Origin: Gentiana macrophylla
Taxonomy: Eukaryota > Streptophyta > Magnoliopsida > Gentianales > Gentianaceae
NCBI GenBank assembly: GCA_026214975.1
Contig: JAOBSW010001251.1
Span: 62,001-126,000 of the forward strand
Length of the DNA: 64,000 nucleotides
Direction: 5' to 3'
The notes beneath the pieces are model-generated. The model had not been told where the DNA came from. It was given only the letters and a program-made list of their open reading frames with translations, and ran no database searches. Numbering within the stretch: the stretch's first letter is position 1; every line of letters begins with the position of its first letter. Positions 58,288 to 64,000 of the stretch are shown one piece after another. Both the position numbers and the translations under genes were made by a program.

Positions 58288-59624
58288 TCACTTCTGTGAA
58301 GAAGGGTCCTGGAAAGTGCACTGATTCTTATTAAAAACAACAGTCCAGTTCAAATATTTTACAAGTCTACTGACAGATATGAGATTGCAGTCTAATTTTG
58401 GAACAAATAGGACATCCTTTAGACATATCTTATTAGTAAGTTTAACATTTCCAAAACCTTTTGCACGAGAGATAGATCCATCAGCAGTCTTAACATTGTG
58501 AATTTGATGACAAGGAATAAGGTGAGTTATAAGGTTTTTATTGCCAGTCATATGGGAGGAGGCCCCAGAATCAACAATCCATGTTTCATTACTAATAGAA
58601 GAGTAAAAATTTACCTGCACTAGCCTGAGTAGCAGTGTCAGTAGAGGGACTACCTTCTTTTTGTTGAGTGAGGAAATCTTTGAATGCAGCAAACTGATCA
58701 TTCAACTTGTTGTCATTCTCCTCTTCATTTACATGCCTGCCCTGACTTTCCCTGGTAGGCTTGAAGGATTTAGGCATGCCATGTAGCTTCCAGCAAGTGT
58801 CCTTGGTGTGATTTGTGCGTTTGCAGTGCTCACAGAACAACTTTCCAGTTCTATCAGTAGCCTTCCGATAGCCTCAAGAACCTCAAAGAAGCTTCACGAC
58901 GGTCGGCAGGTAGCACTCTCACAGGTTGTCGGCAGGGGAGTTCAAAGAACATCACTTTCCTCCTACTTTCCTCATGTTTGACTTCAGCAAACATGGATTT
59001 GAGATTGGGGAGAGGTTTTGTGGCAAGGATTCTTCCTCTAACATCATCAAGAGTGGGATCCAGTCCAGTAAGGAACTTGAATACTCTCTTTTTCTCAATA
59101 ATGTCCTTATAAAGGGCAGCATCCTTGACATCATTCCAGGGGTGAGTTTCCAGCATATCTAGGTGTTGCCATGCCCTAGACAGTTGGTTGAAGTATTGAG
59201 TTACAGACAGATCTCCTTGTCTGCAGTTTTGAATCTGAGCTTCAAGTTCATACACTTCTGATGTATTGTCTTTCTTGGAGTAAAGGTCCCTGGCATTATC
59301 CCAGATCTCCTTTGCAGTATCATACATCATAAAATTCTCACTAATCTCTTTTGTCATTGATCTTGTGAGAATGGTCATGACTTGATTATTAGTAGTGTCC
59401 CATGCTTCAAATCCTGGGTCATCTTCAGCAGGGGCAGGTTTAGAGCCGGACAGGTATCCCATCTTACCTTGTCCAGAAATGTACATTTTCATAGACCTTG
59501 ACCATAGCAAGTAGTTGTTGCCATCAAGTCTATGATTAGTATAGGATGAAGATTTAGTGACCCCAGTCTGCTGAGGCAGCTGGGACTCAACTGAGGGTGA
59601 GGAAGCTTCAGATAATGAAGACAT
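58288..59624 (-). pseudogene. gag: Element M gag, zinc knuckle and protease
   Basis: 59624-58854 is gag. MSSLSEASSPSVESQ is followed by LDGNNYLLWSRSMKMYISGQ, KEIWDNARDLYSKKDN and VTQYFNQLSRAWQHLDMLET, a UBN2 domain at residues about 30-190. The C-terminus shifts frame after RRKVMFF. 58840-58592 has the knuckle CEHCKRTNHTKDTC, a complete CX2CX4HX4C. 58701-58288 is the protease with ETWIVDSGASSHMTGNKN (catalytic D-S-G) and VLFVPKLDCNLISVSRL. The three pieces are in different frames, although normal Copia elements fuse them. Confidence 0.92.
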
Positions 59625-59672
59625 CTTGATTCAGCAGGGTACTGAGAATTTGCAGCGGATTCAGGAGTTTAA

Positions 59673-59685
59673 GGCTCTGATACCA
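59673..59685 (-). other. Primer-binding site of element M
   Basis: On the minus strand it reads TGGTATCAGAGCC and starts at the first base after the LTR. Initiator tRNA-Met type. Confidence 0.9.
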
Positions 59686-60003
59686 TGAAGAGAGTTTGAG
59701 AAAGTAAAAAGATACTTGAGTAAACTTCAACTTTGTTTTTTATTCATCATAAAAGAGTGAGTATAAATAGCTACAAGTAATTGAGAAAGGTCCTAGTAGA
59801 GTATAAGCTAGGAGAGAGCAATTAATTACTAGAGTCGGCTAGTATTAATTGCTAGAGATGTCTATTACCTAATAAGACAAAAGAAGTTACTTTATGACTT
59901 TATGACATATTAATTGTTTATACAATACAATTAATATGTCTTACAATTAATGTGTCTCACAATTAATATGTTACACTAAAGTAACGTACATAATATTTCC
60001 ACA
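59686..60003 (-). repeat. Element M 5' LTR (318 bp)
   Basis: On the minus strand it begins TGTGGAAATATT and ends CTCTCTTCA. Nearly identical to 55083-55399. Confidence 0.92.
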
Positions 60004-60262
60004 ATGCATGATATGGAGGGAATAACTAATCACTCGTAGTTAGAACTAATCTTTAATAACTCATAGGAGTATACTTGTGTTTTCTCTTGAGTGTTTATTG
60101 GCACCAACCATAGTTGGTCGTAGACCGTAATTGTGACACTCAACCTAGATTAAAAGTATTTTTACGGGTCTCTGTGGGATTCAACATTGACTCTTCAGTA
60201 CTCTGCTACAATATAACTAGTCATATTGCTAGTAGTCCGTGCCTTACACCACGGCATGATCA

Positions 60263-60900
60263 CAGGGTTGGTCTCTTCACCAGGTGGATATTCAGAATGC
60301 TTTCCTCCATGGGCATTTGTCTGAGCCCATTTTTATGTAGAAACCACAGGGATTTGTTCATCCTGATTATCCAGGCTATGTTTTCCGTCTCTGCCACAGC
60401 CTTTATGGACTTCGTCAGGATCCTCGTGCTTTGTTCTCTCACTTCACCGATGTCTTGACTCAGTTTGGCTTTGTCGGATCCAAAGCCGACACCTCTTTAT
60501 ATATTTATTCTCATGATGGTGCTTGCGTCTATATTCTGATTTATATGAATGATATTATTATTACAGGCTCGTTGTCTTCTCTTGTTAAGCAGGTAATCTC
60601 TTATCTTGGTTGGCACTTTCCGGTTAAGGACCTTGGTTCTTTGTCGTGTTTTCTTGGCATTGCGGTCCTTCCAACCTCTGGTGGGCTATTTTTCACTTAG
60701 TGCAAGTATATCTTTCATCTTCTGCAGCTTGCCTTCTGGACAAGGCCAAGCCCGTCAGACACATATGTCGGCCTATACCCGAATTACACTTGGCGATGGC
60801 CCTCCCTCGCACGGATCCTTCTCTTTACCGCACTATTATTGTTGGTCATCTATGATCTCTCGACTTCACTTTTCATGATATTGCCTTCGCGGTCCACAAG
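60263..60900 (+). pseudogene. pol: Element J reverse transcriptase, broken, catalytic site mutated
   Basis: The first 140 bases carry VDIQNAFLHGHLSEPIFM, then SLYGLRQDPRAF in broken frames. The frame 60431-60700 reads HFTDVLTQFGFVGSKADTSL, YIYSHDG and LIYMNDIIITGS. The catalytic YVDD is YMND here (60542-60553): the first Asp is Asn, so the enzyme would be inactive even if the frame were whole. It continues VKDLGSLSCFLGIAVLPTSG and then loses frame. Confidence 0.9.
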
Positions 60901-61440
60901 GTTAGTAAGTATATGCATTCGCCTACCGAAGCTCACTGGGTTGCAGTTAAACGTATTCTTCGGTATATTAATCACACTGTCTCCGATGGTCTCTTCTTCA
61001 TCCGTTGGTCCCCTATTTCACTTCGGGCTTATTCTGATTCCTATTGGTCCGCTGACAGTGATAATCGCCGTTTCGTTGGGGCATATTGTGTCTTCCTTGG
61101 TGATAATCTCATTAGTTGGCGTAGTAAGCAACACTTGACGGTTTTAAAGAGTATCACTGAGGCCGAATATAAGACTCATTCTAACACTGCCGCAAAACTC
61201 CAGTGGCTTTGCAATCTTCTTTGTGAGATGCAGATTCCGTTGTCTTCCCCGCCTACTTTTTGGTGTGTTAATATTGGCGCCACCTACCTTGCTCACAATC
61301 TGGTGTTTCATACCTGTACGAAGCACATAGAGATCGACTTCCACCATGTTCGAGAATTAGTTGCAGCTCACAATCTCGGCATCTCTTTTATCTCCTCGAT
61401 GGATCAGTTAGCCGATGTCCTCATCAAGCCGTTGGCTTAG
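60901..61440 (+). pseudogene. pol: Element J RNase H, long open frame
   Basis: The frame 60913-61440 (175 residues) is uninterrupted. It reads MHSPTEAHWVAVKRILRYIN, RAYSDSYWSADSDNRRFVGA, LISWRSKQHLTVLKSITEAE, NIGATYLAHNLVFHTCTKHI, EIDFHHVREL and DQLADVLIKPLA. Catalytic residues seem partly altered: the first family Asp (SDADWAG) appears as SDSYWSA with the second Asp lost, and YCDN appears as WCVN, losing another Asp. It is open but probably inactive, a remnant of a longer polyprotein. Confidence 0.88.
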
Positions 61441-61505
61441 CCTCGTTTTGTCAGTTTAGAGTCCAATTTCTGTGTTCAGCTACTTCCCACGGGATTGTGA
61501 GGGCG

Positions 61506-61653
61506 TGTCGAGGATAATAAATTTTGAATATTTTTATTTATTTTAAATATTATTATTGTCGTATTTATCTTGTAGTGACTTATTGACTAAGTCACCGAAC
61601 TCTATATATTTGCACTCTCTCGATTTTCAGTTGAATTAATGAAATATAATACA
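61506..61653 (+). repeat. Element J 3' LTR (about 148 bp)
   Basis: It begins TGTCGAGGATAATAAATT after the purine-rich gggattgtgagggcg and ends near ATACA at about 61653. TATA-like tctatatatt is at 61601-61610. The end is approximate because no second copy is in the window. Confidence 0.6.
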
Positions 61654-61921
61654 CTTTAAATTATGTTAAACCTCATAAAACATGGCTCTATCTATATGAA
61701 AACCCTCTTACCTTGTGATCAAGCGAAAATCAAAGCACAACCTTCAAATCAACGGCCAGACTCTTGATTCCTTAAAGAAAACCTAATCTAAAGTTAGTTC
61801 TACAATGATCAAAGGTTTCCACACATGACAAACAACAAATTGAACAATAAGAAACACAAGAACATGATCAAACCATTGAAATATAGATTTAGGACAAACT
61901 TCACATATTGGTATCAAAACT
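61654..61921. other. Unassigned AT-rich stretch
   Basis: No gene or terminus recognised. It may be the DNA into which element J inserted. Confidence 0.4.
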
Positions 61922-62632
61922 AGGGGTGTTCACGGATATGGTTTATCCGAAACCCGAACCGATCCAAGGTCATTCGGTTTGGTCAATGCTCGTTTCCGGT
62001 TCGGTTTCGGTTAATAATATAAAGAAACCGAAATTTTCGGTTCAGTTACGGTTCACGCTACAAATTATCCATAACCGAACCGAAAACCTAACCGAATTAA
62101 AAACCGAACCGAAATAAAAACCGAACTGAAACCGTAACAAACAAAAACTGTAACCGAACCATTTATATCCAACACGTATAATTAGTTTTATAACCAAAAT
62201 ATTATATTAAATTAGCTTATAATTAGGTCAGGCCTTAATTCATATTAAAAATAGAAGCTCGTTGCTTTGTTTTTCTTTATAATTAATTGAAACCATAAGG
62301 CCCTATCCATTAATGCCGAATCGTGCCTAAATCATCATTTGTTAGGACTTTTCGGAGTAAGTTCCTTGGCTTGGATATGTCATTTAGTACACGTTGCTGT
62401 TCCTGGACCGAAGCAGTTGTAACCGAATGAAAAACCGAACCATTTATGACCAAAGAGAATTGTTAAATTTTATTTTGGTTTTCAGTTAACCGAACCAAAC
62501 CATATATTTCGGTTCAGTTCATTTCGGTTTCCTAAAACAAATTGTTCGTTTTCGGTTTCGGATATTTACTAACCGAAATTTTCGTTTCGGTTACGGCTAT
62601 TAATCGTACCGAACCGAACCGTGAACACCCCT
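61922..62632. mobile_element. Short TIR element rich in aaccgaa repeats
   Basis: Terminal inverted repeats AGGGGTGTTCACGG (61922-61935) and CCGTGAACACCCCT (62619-62632) are perfect over 14 bp. The subterminal parts carry many aaccgaa / ttcggtt repeats in opposite orientation, so the ends could fold into a large hairpin. The flanks tcaaaact (61914-61921) and tcaaaatg (62632-62639) are similar enough to be a worn 8-bp duplication, which would suggest hAT. No transposase is present. Confidence 0.65.
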
Positions 62633-62995
62633 CAAAATGTTGTTCTTCTCACGAGGATTCCAATGCTCTACTTGAATCTGAAATTCGAGAAATTGTTGGT
62701 GAGATACGTTGATGATTCTTGTTTTCTTGTTTTTCTTTTCAAGTTCCAATTGCAGAAGATTATTGGTCTTTAGAAAACTAATACCCAATGGATATAATGG
62801 GATGCTTTATTTGCCAATTAACCTCCCATTAAAACTATTTATTATCTACATTTTGTTTAATTTTTCAGATTCTTTTAATGACTTTAAATATAATATTTTT
62901 ATTCACAAAAAGACAATTTTGCCTTTTTTGAAAAATCAGAATATCACATTCCTTACCCATTAAGAGGAGTTTCATTTTCAAAATTAAAGCATATT
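62633..62995. other. Unassigned AT-rich stretch
   Basis: I see no gene, terminus or repeat here. Confidence 0.4.
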
Positions 62996-64000
62996 GATCG
63001 TGTGTGAGTCACGATACTTAAAAGAGGACTAATCCAATCACAGTACAGTAGAGCAAATCAAAGTCGATCACATAAAGATTCAGCACAATTAATTATACCA
63101 ATCGTAATTAAGAATTAGTACGAAATAGGTGGTCGATGACCAAATAAAATTCAAGGTAGTGAAGTAATAGATACGCAAGATCATACAAGGGTTTTCTTAT
63201 GAGTTCTAATAAACTATTCCTTACTATGAGCAATTAAATCCCCCCACCAATCATAGATAAACCTTCCTCATGGTAAATTATATTCATTAACATCTACGGG
63301 TGGAATATCTAAATCTAGCCAATCTTCTTAATTATTAGACAATTGGCCCTATATGCAGTTAACCTACCTTGGGTTGTATTAACATCACACGCATTAAGTA
63401 TTAGGGATGTCGGGGTGAACTGAAAACCTCATCTAGGCATCCCTCGAAAATGGCTGGCAGTACCTAAACGATCGATTAAGTATGTCCTAACTAGCACTTC
63501 AACAGAATTTCATCATGCTAATTTACGACAATGTGTAGTGAGTTGATTAGGCCTTACCGTGTTATCTCAGGCCCCAATGCATCTCAAGTTTGGGTGGGAG
63601 AAAGCTTCTCCCATGATGTCTACTTACTCAACCAGCTATTTTATTGTGCTTATTATCCCCACCTTAGACCCTTTCAAATCCATAAGTTTCAATTTGACAT
63701 TAATAAACGTGTCTTTATATGTCAGAGTCCATCCCATGAAGGTTCTACGTGTCTTTGACTTCAAAGAGAGAGAGCCTGTGTCTGTAGGCATGTGTCATTC
63801 AATGAGTCTGATTTCCTCTTTCAACCAGTGTTCTCTTACTCCTTGGCTTTTCTCATTTTTGTTAATACTCTCATTCAAGTCCTTGGTTGCATCATTGATC
63901 CTCAATTTACAGTTTCAATTGATAGAGGTTATACTTTGAGTGCCTCATCAGGATTCTCACCATGCCTTGATCACCAATATGGACACCGACCATCCATATC
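62996..64000 (-). mobile_element. Gypsy LTR, 3' portion, continuing beyond the window
   Basis: On the forward strand the stretch opens tgatcgtgtgtgagtcac, like the reverse complement of the L LTR end (tgatcacgtgtaagtcac). The aaagtcgatcacataaagatt block near 63060 matches the complement of L's conserved tgggatcgacctt region. It therefore looks like a minus-strand Athila/Tat-like LTR. The other end is not reached by 64000, so solo LTR and full element cannot be told apart. Confidence 0.55.

Larger units (their letters stand above)
55083..60003 (-). mobile_element. Element M: minus-strand Copia with short LTRs
   Basis: The element is 4,921 bp with 317-318-bp LTRs at both ends and a perfect duplication, atgca, at 55078-55082 and 60004-60008. 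Reading right to left it has LTR, primer site, gag, zinc knuckle, protease, integrase, reverse transcriptase, RNase H, polypurine tract and LTR, the full Copia order. The LTRs differ only at a T-run (one G/T) and one CG/CA site, so the insertion is recent, yet the coding region has many stops and frameshifts. It inserted in the 3' LTR of element K. Confidence 0.93.
51522..60262 (+). mobile_element. Element K: Athila/Tat-like Gypsy, 3' part
   Basis: The visible part runs from the zinc-binding region of integrase through a non-coding region to a complete 3' LTR that is itself split by Copia element M. The 5' half of K lies left of element F, outside the window. K interrupts Copia element J, whose reverse transcriptase resumes at 60263. 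The LTR start TGATGACGC and end GATCA match the L family in style but are well diverged. Confidence 0.8.
53915..60262 (+). repeat. Element K 3' LTR, interrupted by element M
   Basis: Starts TGATGACGCTC and ends GCATGATCA. The two parts, 53915-55082 and 60004-60262, join at the duplicated atgca. The net length is about 1.42 kb, nearly the same as L's LTR. TATA-like tataaataag is at 54341-54350. The conserved gtgggattcaacattgactc word near 60173 matches tgtgggatcgaccttgactc in L. Confidence 0.8.
60263..61653 (+). mobile_element. Element J: old Copia, 3' part, host of element K
   Basis: Copia coding sequence starts abruptly after K's LTR and runs through reverse transcriptase and RNase H to a polypurine tract and a short LTR. 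The 5' half lies left of K, outside the window. This is the outermost layer of the nest that I can identify. Confidence 0.8.

Noticed and set aside
60913..61440. Intact functional RNase H gene
   Set aside because: The frame is open for 175 residues, but it is a piece of a broken polyprotein with altered catalytic Asp residues, next to a YMND reverse transcriptase.

Overview
This is a plant nuclear window, almost certainly from a eudicot. It is AT-rich and is built almost entirely from nested transposable elements. The LTR retrotransposons have primer-binding sites matching plant initiator tRNA-Met or tRNA-Asp. A MULE with a 9-bp target duplication and a CACTA-type terminus are also present. 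The only recognisable host gene is a broken, intron-containing copy of cytosolic ribosomal protein eS4 (RPS4). The species cannot be named from the sequence. There is no intact host gene and no intact reverse transcriptase anywhere in the window.

Most of the layout can be reconstructed from target-site duplications (TSDs). I use letters for the elements. The oldest visible layer is J, a + strand Copia whose 3' half is at 60263-61653. K, an Athila/Tat-like Gypsy, is inserted in J, with its integrase at 51522-52475 and its 3' LTR at 53915-60262. M is a - strand Copia at 55083-60003, TSD atgca, inside K's 3' LTR. F is a - strand Sirevirus-like Copia, parts of which lie between 24441 and 51521, inserted in K's integrase. 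D is a Tork-like Copia at 28140-49708, TSD cttcg/ctttg, inside F's gag. D in turn holds a MULE (30339-33639, TSD taaataata), E (a pol-less Sirevirus-like element, 36926-45649, TSD gagca) and a solo LTR (46484-47063, TSD aaggt).

On the left, G is a Tork-like Copia whose 3' LTR is split between 6508-8030 and 24198-24440. It appears to be inserted in F's reverse transcriptase. L is an Athila-like deletion derivative at 8031-24197, TSD acgtc/acgtt, inside G's LTR. H is a gag-only element with 3.48-kb LTRs at 9666-20109, TSD aaccc, inside L. The deepest chain is therefore J > K > F > G > L > H. At the far left a CACTA-like terminus at 4636 borders G. The sequence to its left carries the RPS4 pseudogene and a solo LTR (112-1921, TSD acgtg). 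At the far right are a 711-bp element with terminal inverted repeats and the start of another Gypsy LTR.

Three elements, H, E and L, keep structural or accessory ORFs (gag; gag plus a late ORF; protease plus a late ORF) but no polymerase genes. If mobile, they must have been moved in trans. H has the only long intact retroelement ORF, a 512-residue gag. The differences between H's two LTRs, and many of those between E's two LTRs, sit at CAG/CTG versus CG positions. This looks more like a systematic base-calling effect than normal divergence, and it bears on both dating and pseudogene calls. I found no convincing new biological system. The strongest leads are the pol-less elements with their own late ORF, an internal core-promoter-like sequence in E, and recurrent inverted motifs in L.
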